This document shows, piece after piece, positions 32,147 to 39,431 of a stretch of DNA of 50,299 bases. Numbering within the stretch: position 1 is the first letter of the stretch; every line of letters begins with the position of its first letter. The stretch spans positions 1 to 50,299 of the forward strand of contig JBBQAA010000013.1 in assembly GCA_038276395.1 (NCBI GenBank), given 5' to 3'. The notes beneath the pieces are model-generated. The model did not search any database. It saw only the letters and a program-made list of their open reading frames with translations, and was not told where the DNA came from. The position numbers and the translations under genes were made by a program. The DNA is from JBBQAA01 sp038276395. GTDB lineage: Bacteria; Actinomycetota; Thermoleophilia; Solirubrobacterales; Solirubrobacteraceae.

Positions 32147-33301
32147 CCGCACGCCTCCGCGCCGCCCCGCGCGGCTGCCGCCGCCTGGCGCGACGCCGCC
32201 CTCGCGCTCCTCGTCTCCCGCGCGCTGGCCTGGGGCGCGGCGCTTCTCGCCTACGCGACGCTGCCCGTGCGCGCGCCCGGCGGGCCGGCGGGGATGCCCG
32301 GCTGGGTCGGCGCCCTCGGGCTGCGGTGGGACGCCGCCCATCTCCACGCCCTGGGGCAGCACGGCTACCCGGGAGCGGGGGCCTTCGGAGGGGAGAACTG
32401 GGCCTTCCTGCCCGGGTACCCGGCGCTCGTCGCCGCGCTCGGCGGGAGCTGGTGGGCCGGCCTCGCGGTCTCGCTCGCGGGCGCGCTCCTCGGTCTATGG
32501 GCCGTCCGGGGGCTCGGGGAGGCGCTCGTCGGCCCCGCCGCCGCGCGCCGCGCGGTCTGGCTTCTCGCGCTCTTTCCCGGCTCGCTCTTCCTCACCGCCT
32601 TCTACTCCGAGGGGCTCTTCCTCGCCCTCTCGGCGGGCGCGGTGCTCGCGGCGCAGCGTCGGCGCTGGCTCCTGGCCGGCGCGCTCGGCGCCGCGGCCAC
32701 CCTGACCCGCTCGACCGGTGTGCTCCTCGCCGTGCCGCTCGCGCTCCTGGCGTGGCGCTCGCCGGGCGGCGCGGGGCGGGGCCGCGCGCTCGCCGCCGTC
32801 GCCGCGTTGCCCGCCGCGCTCGGCGGCTGGCTGCTGTACGCGCACGCGCACGCGCACGACGCGCTCGCGCCGGTGCACGCCGAGCAGATCTGGGGCCGGG
32901 CCTTCCACGGTCCGCTCTCGGCGATCCCCTACGCCTTCGGCGACGCCGGCGCCGCGCTGCCGCGGGCGCTCCAGGCTGCCGTCCCCGGGCAGTTCGAGCC
33001 GCCGTGGATGAAGCTCGCGCTGCTCGCCATGCTCCTCGGCGCGCTCGTGGCCTGCGCGGGCGCGCTGCGCCGGCTCGGCCCCGGGCTCGGCCTCTACGCG
33101 GCGCTCGCGCTCGCCGTCCCGCTGTCCTCCCCCTGGCCTGTCCATCCGCTCATGTCGCTGCCGCGGTTCCTCGCCGTCCTCTTCCCGCTCTTCCTCTGGC
33201 TCGGCACGCGCGAGCGAGCGCTACGACCGCTCGCCGTCGTCTTCGTGGCGGGGCTCGCCGTGCTCTCGGCGCGGTTCGGCGTCTGGGCGTGGGCGGGCTG
33301 A
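32144..33301 (+). CDS. PIG-V-like mannosyltransferase family membrane protein
   Basis: The 385-residue protein has about ten hydrophobic segments. Early luminal residues include LRWDAAHLHALGQHGYP, the WD motif expected of the GT-C PIG-V/GPI-mannosyltransferase-2 family, then NWAFLPGYPALVAAL and ALFPGSLFLTAFYSEGLFL, which matches the family block FPxxFFxxxxYSE. SSPWPVHPLMSLPRFLAVLF follows near the end. It is likely a polyprenol-phosphate-mannose-dependent transferase acting at the outer membrane face. The ATG at 32144 is right next to the divergent MFS start. Confidence 0.8.
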   Translation: MPHASAPPRAAAAAWRDAALALLVSRALAWGAALLAYATLPVRAPGGPAGMPGWVGALGLRWDAAHLHALGQHGYPGAGAFGGENWAFLPGYPALVAALGGSWWAGLAVSLAGALLGLWAVRGLGEALVGPAAARRAVWLLALFPGSLFLTAFYSEGLFLALSAGAVLAAQRRRWLLAGALGAAATLTRSTGVLLAVPLALLAWRSPGGAGRGRALAAVAALPAALGGWLLYAHAHAHDALAPVHAEQIWGRAFHGPLSAIPYAFGDAGAALPRALQAAVPGQFEPPWMKLALLAMLLGALVACAGALRRLGPGLGLYAALALAVPLSSPWPVHPLMSLPRFLAVLFPLFLWLGTRERALRPLAVVFVAGLAVLSARFGVWAWAG

Positions 33302-33304
33302 AGC

Positions 33305-33574
33305 GCGCACGACCCGGGCCTGTTCGGCTGGATCCCGCCACGCTTCTCGCTGACGGTCGCCGGCCACACCCACGGCGGGCAGGTCCGCGTGCCCGGGCTG
33401 CGCGCGCGGATGATCCCGTCGCGCAAGGGGGCGAGGTACGCCCGGGGGCTCGTGCGGGAGGACGGCCGGATCCTCTACGTGACGGCGGGCACGGGCGAGG
33501 CCGGGCTGCCGGTGCGCTTCCTCCAGCCGCCCGAGGTCGTGCTCCTCACGTTGCGCTCAGGCGGGGATGGGTAA
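33305..33574 (+). pseudogene. Metallophosphoesterase remnant (C-terminal part)
   Basis: Directly after the mannosyltransferase-like gene the frame reads HDPGLFGWIPPRFSLTVAGH then THGGQVRVPGL, PSRKGARYARGLV and RILYVTAGTGEAGLPVRF. This is the C-terminal third of a calcineurin-like phosphoesterase with the GHTHGGQ metal-binding motif. All N-terminal metal ligands are missing and no start codon fits; the frame opens at the previous stop. It is a truncated gene. Confidence 0.65.
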
Positions 33575-33611
33575 AGGACCCGACACCACCCCAGGGAAGG
33601 AAGGACCAGCC

Positions 33612-33962
33612 ATGAGCACCGTGCTCGTCGTCGTCGTCGTCATCATCGTCGCGCTCGCTCTCATCGCAGCGCTCGTGCTCGCCTCGCGCCGCGCGCGCGT
33701 GCAGCGGGACGAGCGCAACCGCGTGGAGGCGGGTGAGCGCCGCGAGGAAGGCGAGCTGCGCGACACGCGCGCTGACGCCGCCGAGGCCGAGGCCGAGGAG
33801 CGCGCCGCCCGCGCGAAGCGCGAGCAGGCGGTCGCCGAGGAGCAGGCGCTCGAGGCGCGTCGCGAGCGCCGCGCCGCCGACGAGCACCACGAGGAGGCCC
33901 GGGACCTCGACCCGGACGTGGACGACGACGCCGATCCCCGGGAGCCCCACCGCACGACGTAA
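33612..33962 (+). CDS. Small single-span protein with charged coiled-coil tail
   Basis: The 116-residue protein has one N-terminal span (STVLVVVVVIIVALALIAAL), then about 75 residues very rich in Arg, Glu and Ala with heptad-like spacing, and an acidic end. It should sit in the membrane with a cytosolic coiled coil. ATG 33612 is supported by a GGAAGGAAGG ribosome-binding site; an upstream in-frame ATG at 33567 lacks one. I cannot assign a function. Confidence 0.75.
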   Translation: MSTVLVVVVVIIVALALIAALVLASRRARVQRDERNRVEAGERREEGELRDTRADAAEAEAEERAARAKREQAVAEEQALEARRERRAADEHHEEARDLDPDVDDDADPREPHRTT

Positions 33963-34044
33963 CCGGGCCGTGCGAGGCCCGCCGCAACTTCGGTCGCAGG
34001 GACGGGTTCTCCCCACCGAACGGATGTCCCAACCCGGAGGTCAC

Positions 34045-34671
34045 ATGCGCTCTCTCTTCCGCACGCGCGCGCTCGTCGTCGTGCTCTCCATCGCGGCGCT
34101 CGGCGTCGTCGCCGTCGGTGCTCAGGCCGCCAAGACCAAGGCGACCGGCGGCACGACGACGATCACCCCGTCCACGAAAGCCGCTCAGGCGCTCAACGGC
34201 GCGGGCCTCACGCTCGCTCCCCTCGCCCCGGGCACTGCAGCTGACGGCTCCATCGTCCTCCCGATCAAGGGCGGGCACTTCAACCCGACGAACCTCCGCC
34301 CCCGGCTCTTCCACGCCGGCGGGATCGCCATCTCGAACGGGAAGCGCACCGTGCGCTTCCGCCACTTCGTGATCAACTCAGGCAAGAAGGGCGCCGCGCT
34401 GTACGCGACGACCCGCGTCCCGCACCGCATCTACCGCTGGGTCCGGCGTCACCACAAGCGCTTCCGCGCGCATCGCATCGTCGCTCGCATCGTGCTCGTG
34501 CGCCTCGCGACCCTGACCAACCCGCAGCGGGCCACCGCCGGCTCGAGCGTCACGGTCACGCTCAAGGCCTCGAAGGCGCTCGCCTTCACGGTCAACCATC
34601 TGGCCAAGAAGCACATCGTCTCCGCCGGCGCCGCGATCGGCACCGCGACGGTCGCGCCGACCACGGCGTAG
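34045..34671 (+). CDS. Secreted protein, HtaA-like domain
   Basis: The 208-residue protein has a signal peptide (residues 1-28) and a beta-rich body. TLAPLAPGTAADGSIVLPIK, GGHFNPTN and FHAGGIAISNGKRTVRFRHF resemble the HtaA domain, known in corynebacteria as a heme-binding module in cell-surface uptake proteins. The second half (HHKRFRAHRIVARIVLVRLA) is strongly basic. No sortase signal or membrane anchor is seen, so it is likely released. ATG 34045 has a CGGAGG ribosome-binding site. Heme binding is only a family-level suggestion; no heme transport genes are adjacent. Confidence 0.65.
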   Translation: MRSLFRTRALVVVLSIAALGVVAVGAQAAKTKATGGTTTITPSTKAAQALNGAGLTLAPLAPGTAADGSIVLPIKGGHFNPTNLRPRLFHAGGIAISNGKRTVRFRHFVINSGKKGAALYATTRVPHRIYRWVRRHHKRFRAHRIVARIVLVRLATLTNPQRATAGSSVTVTLKASKALAFTVNHLAKKHIVSAGAAIGTATVAPTTA

Positions 34672-34711
34672 GAACCTCGGCCCAGGGTCCAGCCTGGTCC
34701 TAGGCAGGAGT

Positions 34712-34738
34712 CGGGGGGCGCCGCTCGCGCCGCCCCCC
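34712..34738 (+). terminator. GC-rich hairpin after the HtaA-like gene
   Basis: A run of six G and GCG faces CGCC and a run of six C around a short loop, about 45 bases after the stop. There is no T-tract, so it may slow or stop polymerase without being a classical intrinsic terminator. Confidence 0.4.
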
Positions 34739-34854
34739 GCTTCGGCGGTAATGGGGTGGGGCTGTGTTCGCGCCTCCGCCGGCGCTCCCACGACATGCGT
34801 CGAGCCCGGCGCCGCCGCGCTAAGCCCGGCGCGCCGCGGCGCCGAAGGTCGGGC

Positions 34855-35382
34855 ATGAGAATCGATGCGAACGACCGCATGCTCGTCGAGCGCGTCGCCG
34901 ATGCGGCGCACGAGCTCCTGCGAGCCGAGATGGAATCCGTCTTCCGCCTCGCCGGCGCGGACGAGGGCGCCGCGCGGCGGCTGGGGGAGGCGGCGCTCGT
35001 GGGCGTGCCCCCCGAGGGGTGGCTGCCGAGCGTGGCCGAGGCCGTAGCCGGCGTGGCGCGGATGCCGATCGACGCGACGAACCGCGACGCCGTCCGCCGG
35101 CAGGCCATCTGTGAGCACCCGGAGCTCGTGGCGCGCGCCGCGCGCGCGATCCGCCCGGAGTACATCACCCTGGGCGACCGGACCCTGGCCAACCGGATTG
35201 GGGACCTCGCCGTCGACGCCGACCCGGCGCTGCGCGAGGACGAGTGCGCACGCCTCTTCAGCCGGGCGGCCGGGATTCCGGAAGACCAAGCGCCGCTCCT
35301 GCGCGAGCACCCGGTGGTCCGCCACGCTCTTGAGCGCGCGTCGACCTCGGCGCCCGCCGCGGTCGCGGCCCAAGCGTCCTGA
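34855..35382 (+). CDS. Hypothetical soluble helical protein
   Basis: The 175-residue protein is mainly alpha-helical, without signal or spans. Its opening is DANDRMLVERVADAAHELL, and it has RPEYITLGDRTLANRIGDLA and ARLFSRAAGIPEDQ segments. It ends in an Ala/Ser-rich tail. ATG 34855 is chosen because the sequence upstream is Arg-rich and not protein-like. The family is not recognised. Confidence 0.6.
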   Translation: MRIDANDRMLVERVADAAHELLRAEMESVFRLAGADEGAARRLGEAALVGVPPEGWLPSVAEAVAGVARMPIDATNRDAVRRQAICEHPELVARAARAIRPEYITLGDRTLANRIGDLAVDADPALREDECARLFSRAAGIPEDQAPLLREHPVVRHALERASTSAPAAVAAQAS

Positions 35383-35467
35383 GTGGCCGTTTCCGGGGCG
35401 CTCCGGCCGGGCGCGCTTGCCGCGTGCGCGCGGGGTGGGCGGCCTTTCGCGCCGCAGGAGTCACGTA

Positions 35468-35599
35468 ATGCAGCCCACCCCGCTACAGGAAACCCCGCCC
35501 CCCCTCCTCACAGCCGAGCTGCCCGCGGACGGCTCGCGCCGGGCCATCGACCTCGTCAACCCGGCCTTTCCGGCCGCCCGACCCCAAGCATCTAGCTAG
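35468..35599 (+). CDS. Possible 43-residue peptide
   Basis: A short frame starts at an ATG with a GCAGGAG ribosome-binding site eight bases upstream. The peptide is Pro-rich (QPTPLQETPPPLLTAELP) and ends with DLVNPAFPAARPQASS. It overlaps the 3' end of the convergent patatin gene by eight bases. It could be real, but no homologue comes to mind. Confidence 0.35.
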   Translation: MQPTPLQETPPPLLTAELPADGSRRAIDLVNPAFPAARPQASS

Positions 35600-36617
35600 G
35601 CGCCCTCTCGTAGCGCCGCGCGATCCGCTCGTGGCGGCTCGCCTGCGCGCGTCCCGCGCGGAACTCGCGCCTGTAGCCCGCGAAGTCCCAGGTGGAGAGG
35701 AACTTCGCCCCCGCCGCGGCGCCCGAGTCGAACAGCCGCCGCTTGAGGCCGGGGTCGTCGTCGATCGAGAACTGCGTCGTGTGCACGCCGAGGGTGTCGA
35801 TAGAGATCGTCCGCGCGTAGTCGGCCTGCTCTACGTAGATGCGGTCGTGGGCCTCGATCACCGTGGCGCCGATCAGCTCGAGGTAGCGGGGGAGGGAGAG
35901 GTCCGAGTCGTCGTGGGCCACGAGCGCGGCGGGGAGCAGCGGGTCGCGCGTGCTCGGCGGGACGAGCAGGAAGCCGAAGGTCGGCCAGCGCGGCTCCTGG
36001 CCCTCCGGGACGTCGAAGAGCCAGACCGGGTAGTTCGAGAGCATCCCTCCGTCCACGATCAGATGGACGTCGTGGCGATCCCGCGGATTGCGGAAGGTGA
36101 CGGGGTCGAAGAAGACGGGGATCGACATGCTCATGCGCACGGCGGCGGCGACCTCGAGCGCGTCGGGGTCGACGCCGAGCAGCCCGGCGTCGCGGGGCAG
36201 GACGAGCAACCGCGCGTGCGAGACGTCCGAGGCGATGACCTGGAGCGGCTGCTCGGCCGCGCCCGGCCGGCGGAGATCCCCGAAGCGCGCGACGCCCTTC
36301 TCGGCCAGCCGCTCGCGGATCCACGTCTCGAAGTAGGTCCCGGGATGCAGGCCCTTGCGGGTCAGCAGCTCGAGCGGGCCGCTCCACGGGAGGTGGGAGC
36401 CGTCGGCGAAGCGACGGAACTCCATGTCGTCGAGCACGAGCCGCTCGAGCTCGTCGGCCCCGTAGCCGGCGGCGACGAGGGATCCGATGATCGCGCCCGC
36501 CGAGGTGCCGGCCACACGCGCGGGCACGTAGCCGTTTCGCGCGAGGTGGCAGTAGGCGCCCGCGAGCCCGATGCCCTTGACGCCGCCGCCCTCGAAGACC
36601 AGGTCGGCTCGGTTCAC
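35592..36617 (-). CDS. Patatin-like phospholipase
   Basis: The protein of about 341 residues has all patatin features. The oxyanion loop is FEGGGVKGIGLAGAY near residue 10, the nucleophile elbow is GTSAG with its Ser near residue 40, and the catalytic Asp lies in VDGGMLSNYPVWLF. It should be a Ser-Asp dyad lipid acyl hydrolase acting on membrane lipids from the cytoplasm. There is no signal peptide. The C-terminus is basic. The GTG at 36617 is the only sensible start, since the oxyanion motif begins eight residues later. Confidence 0.9.
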   Translation of the reverse strand: MNRADLVFEGGGVKGIGLAGAYCHLARNGYVPARVAGTSAGAIIGSLVAAGYGADELERLVLDDMEFRRFADGSHLPWSGPLELLTRKGLHPGTYFETWIRERLAEKGVARFGDLRRPGAAEQPLQVIASDVSHARLLVLPRDAGLLGVDPDALEVAAAVRMSMSIPVFFDPVTFRNPRDRHDVHLIVDGGMLSNYPVWLFDVPEGQEPRWPTFGFLLVPPSTRDPLLPAALVAHDDSDLSLPRYLELIGATVIEAHDRIYVEQADYARTISIDTLGVHTTQFSIDDDPGLKRRLFDSGAAAGAKFLSTWDFAGYRREFRAGRAQASRHERIARRYERAPS

Positions 36618-36674
36618 GCGTGCCGGTCCGAGACATTTGTCTGGGGCAGGGTTCGTCCGGCCGTTGGCGGGTAG

Positions 36675-36818
36675 ATGCTCCTCATGATCCAGGCACTAAT
36701 AGGCATCCTCATCGTCATCGCCATCGTCCTTCTGATCCTGAAGGCCGCGGCGATCGGCGGCATCATCGGGCTCGTCGCCATCATCCTGCTGGTGTTGCTG
36801 CTGATGGGCCGCGTGTAG
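36675..36818 (+). CDS. Very small membrane protein (47 residues)
   Basis: The frame encodes a 47-residue, almost wholly hydrophobic peptide: IQALIGILIVIAIVLLILK, then a Gly turn and GLVAIILLVLLLMGRV. It should form two membrane helices or a helical hairpin. Start is ATG 36675, with ATG 36684 as alternative. It ends inside the 3' end of the convergent pyrD gene (38-base overlap). Small hydrophobic proteins of this kind are frequent in high-GC actinobacteria and have no known role. Confidence 0.55.
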   Translation: MLLMIQALIGILIVIAIVLLILKAAAIGGIIGLVAIILLVLLLMGRV

Positions 36819-37893
36819 GCCCCGCGCTCCCGACGGCTTCGCCGACCGAGGCGAAGCCGTCCTCGTGCGCCAGGCGCGCGAGACCCCTGTTCACGCGCCG
36901 GGGCCACAGCGGGCCGCCGTAGACGAAGCCGGTGTAGGCCTGCACCAGAGTGGCTCCCGCGCGGATACGCGCCCAGACATCCTCGGCGCTCTGGATCCCG
37001 CCGACCGAGATGAGGATCGTCCGGCCCCGCGTGCGCGCGCACAGGCGCTCGAGCACGTGGACGGCGCGGGGCGCGAGCGGCGCGCCGCTGAGGCCGCCGG
37101 GCGGGGCGGCCAGCGCCGCGCCGACCGCCTCGTGCCGGCGTGTCGTGTTGACGGCGACGATCCCGTCGAGCTCCAGCTCCAGGGCCAGATCGCCCACGGC
37201 GTCAAGCTCCTCGTCGTCCAGATCCGGCCCCAGCTTGACGAGCAGCGGAACCTTCAGCCCGCCCGCGGTCAGCTCGGCGCGAACCCCGCGGACGAGCTCC
37301 CGGAGCGGGGCCGCAGCCTGCATGCCGGCCAGCCCAGGGGTGTTCGGCGAGGAGACGTTCAGCGCGAGGTAGTCGCACGCGGGCGCGAGAGAGCGCACGG
37401 CGGCGCGGTAGTCGGCGGCGGCGTCCTTGATCGGGACGGCGCGCGTCTTGCCGACGTTCGCGCCGAGGACGACGCCCGGCGGGCGCTCCCGGAGCAGCCG
37501 CGCGGCGGCCTCCGCGCCGCGGTTGGGAAACCCCATCGAGTTCAGCAGCGCGCGCTCGCGCGGGAGCCGCGCGATGCGCGGCCGCGGGTTCCCGGGCTGG
37601 CCCTGCGCGGTCAGCGTGCCGACCTCGACGAAGCCGAAGCCGAGCGCCGTCAGCCCGCCGAACCACCTGCCGTCCTTGTCGACGCCGGCGGCGACGCCGA
37701 GCGGGCTCGGGAAGCGGAGCCCGAGGGCCTCGACGACGAGCGCGGGGTCCCGCGGGGCGAGCAGCGCGCCGAGCGCTCGCCGCGTGGGCGGCAACCGGCC
37801 GAGCGCGCCGAGCGCCGCGGCCGCCAGGCCGTGCGCGCGCTCGGGGTCGAGGCGAAGGCGGATGAGGGCGGCGAGGAGAGCGCGGTAGAGCAT
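36781..37893 (-). CDS. pyrD: Dihydroorotate dehydrogenase (quinone), class 2
   Basis: The protein of about 370 residues is the class 2 membrane-associated enzyme that oxidises dihydroorotate to orotate in pyrimidine synthesis. It has the N-terminal helical extension (YRALLAALIRLRLDPERAHG), GVAAGVDKDGRWFGGL, the catalytic-Ser block ALNVSSPNTPGL, LLVKLGPDLDDEEL, IVAVNTTRRH, and the FMN-binding end ILISVGGIQSAEDVWARI. ATG 37893 is chosen over the upstream GTG 37908. A TAACGT box on the minus strand at 37911-37916 may be the promoter. The rest of the pathway is not nearby. Confidence 0.93.
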   Translation of the reverse strand: MLYRALLAALIRLRLDPERAHGLAAAALGALGRLPPTRRALGALLAPRDPALVVEALGLRFPSPLGVAAGVDKDGRWFGGLTALGFGFVEVGTLTAQGQPGNPRPRIARLPRERALLNSMGFPNRGAEAAARLLRERPPGVVLGANVGKTRAVPIKDAAADYRAAVRSLAPACDYLALNVSSPNTPGLAGMQAAAPLRELVRGVRAELTAGGLKVPLLVKLGPDLDDEELDAVGDLALELELDGIVAVNTTRRHEAVGAALAAPPGGLSGAPLAPRAVHVLERLCARTRGRTILISVGGIQSAEDVWARIRAGATLVQAYTGFVYGGPLWPRRVNRGLARLAHEDGFASVGEAVGSAGPTRGPSAATPAG

Positions 37894-37944
37894 GGGCCGG
37901 GGACGCACGCGACGTTACCCGCGACGCCGGCGCGCCCGCCGAGC

Positions 37945-37950
37945 TAGGCT
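37945..37950 (+). promoter_or_regulatory. -10 box of the phospholipase C-like gene (leaderless)
   Basis: TAGGCT is 8 nt before the ATG at 37959. Confidence 0.5.
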
Positions 37951-37958
37951 GCGTCACC

Positions 37959-39335
37959 ATGGCCGCCGACCCCCGGATGACGCGACGCACGCTGCTCCGG
38001 GCCGGCGCCGGCGCCGCCGTCACGACCGGGCTCTCCGCCACCCCGGCCACGCGCGCGCTCGCCCGCGCGGCTGCGCTGCGCCGCCCCGGGAGCCGCCCGT
38101 TCCCGGGCGCCCCGGCGGGCCGCGAGTTCCTGCATCAGATCGAGCACGTCGTCGTGCTCATGCTCGAGAACCACTCCTTCGACAACATCCTCGGCGCGCT
38201 GCCCCACCGGGTCCCGGCGCGGCGCGGCGTCGACGGCCTGCGCTTCGCCCACGGCCGCGCGGTGAACGGCAACCGCGACGCGCACGGGCGGCTCGTGCGC
38301 GCGAGCCTCGCCCCGAGCCCCTGCCAGCTCGTGGGACTGCCCGGTCAGGACTGGAACCGCAGCCACGTCTCCTACGCCCACGGCCACAACGACGGGTTCG
38401 TGCGCGCGAGCGGCCCCTCGGCCATGTGGTACTGGGACGACCGCGACCTGCCGGTCACCTACGCGCTCGCGTCGAGGTTCCCAATCGGCGAGCGCTACTT
38501 CCAGTCCTGCCTCGCGCAGACCTACCCCAACCGCCGCTTCCTCTTCGCCGCCACGGCGACCGGGACGATCGCCACGACGAACAAGGACATCGGCCGGTAC
38601 GCGCCGCGGAACGGGACGATCTTCGACCGCCTCGACCGCTACGGCATCTCCTGGCGCGACTACGCCGAGAAGGTGCCGAGCCCGCTCATCATGCCGCAGG
38701 TCCTGCACTCTTCCTCGCAGCTGAAGAAGCTCGAGCCGATCGAGCGGTTCTACGCCGCCGCCGAGGCCGGCCGCCTTCCGCACGTCTCCTTCGTCGAGCC
38801 GGACTTCGGCACGACCTCGGAGGAGAACCCGCAGGACATCCAGGTCGGCGAGCGCTTCCTGCGCAAGGTCGTCGAGGCCCTCTTCCACTCGCCGAACTGG
38901 GGGCGCACCGCGCTGTTCGTCACCTACGACGAGCACGGCGGCTACTACGACCACGTGCCGCCGCCGCGGGCGATCCGGCCCGATGGCGTCGCCCCCCGGC
39001 TCGCCCCGGACAATCTCCCCGGCGGGTATGACCGCTACGGCTTCCGCGTGCCGATGATCGTCGTCTCGCCGTGGGCGAAGGCCCATCACGTCTCCCGCGT
39101 CGTGCAGGACCACACGTCGATCCTCGCCTTCATCGAGCGCAAATGGAACCTCCCGGCGCTGACCTGGCGGGACGCCAACGCCGACCCGATGCTCGACTAC
39201 TTCAACTTCCGCCGCCGCACGTTCGCGCACCCGCCGAAGCTCCCGGCCGCCCCGGCGCTCGCGCCCGGCCTGCGCCGCTGCGCCGCCCGCGGCCTGCACC
39301 CGCCGCTGCCGCCGGGGACGAAGCCGGCACCGTAG
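37959..39335 (+). CDS. Tat-exported phospholipase C / acid phosphatase family protein
   Basis: The 458-residue protein begins with a twin-arginine signal (MTRRTLLRAGAGAAVTTG). The phosphoesterase-family domain has EHVVVLMLENHSFDNILGAL near residue 65, GIATTNKD, SFVEPDFGTTSEE, and FVTYDEHGGYYDHVPPP with metal or active-site acidic and His residues. Characterised relatives cleave phosphocholine lipids (PlcN-like) or phosphomonoesters. It should act outside the cell. A short C-terminal tail follows the HTSILAFIERKWNLP block; the extra C-terminal domains of longer PLCs are absent. Confidence 0.9.
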   Translation: MAADPRMTRRTLLRAGAGAAVTTGLSATPATRALARAAALRRPGSRPFPGAPAGREFLHQIEHVVVLMLENHSFDNILGALPHRVPARRGVDGLRFAHGRAVNGNRDAHGRLVRASLAPSPCQLVGLPGQDWNRSHVSYAHGHNDGFVRASGPSAMWYWDDRDLPVTYALASRFPIGERYFQSCLAQTYPNRRFLFAATATGTIATTNKDIGRYAPRNGTIFDRLDRYGISWRDYAEKVPSPLIMPQVLHSSSQLKKLEPIERFYAAAEAGRLPHVSFVEPDFGTTSEENPQDIQVGERFLRKVVEALFHSPNWGRTALFVTYDEHGGYYDHVPPPRAIRPDGVAPRLAPDNLPGGYDRYGFRVPMIVVSPWAKAHHVSRVVQDHTSILAFIERKWNLPALTWRDANADPMLDYFNFRRRTFAHPPKLPAAPALAPGLRRCAARGLHPPLPPGTKPAP

Positions 39336-39380
39336 TCCGCGGGCGACCCGAACCGGTCCCCCCCTTATCCCAAATTCTCT

Positions 39381-39421
39381 CAAGTACTTGGATAGACTCC
39401 AAGTCGTGGTACACGCTTGGA
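39381..39421 (+). promoter_or_regulatory. Inverted-repeat operator cluster over the fic promoter
   Basis: Four half-sites of CAAG / CTTGGA / TCCAAG / CTTGGA alternate in 41 bases. A perfect 7-bp inverted repeat ACTTGGA-TAGAC-TCCAAGT (39386-39404) has the likely -10 box TAGACT (39393-39398) at its centre. CAAGTACTTG (39381-39390) is a perfect palindrome. TCCAAG-T-CGTG-GTA-CACG-CTTGGA (39398-39421) can form a hairpin just before the ribosome-binding site. The Fic protein has its own winged helix, so autoregulation is likely. Confidence 0.6.
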
Positions 39422-39431
39422 TGGAATTGGA

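Noticed and set aside
30631..33615. A 994-residue plus-strand frame over the MFS and mannosyltransferase-like genes
   Set aside because: Low-complexity His/Arg/Glu-rich translation opposite a clear 14-span transporter.
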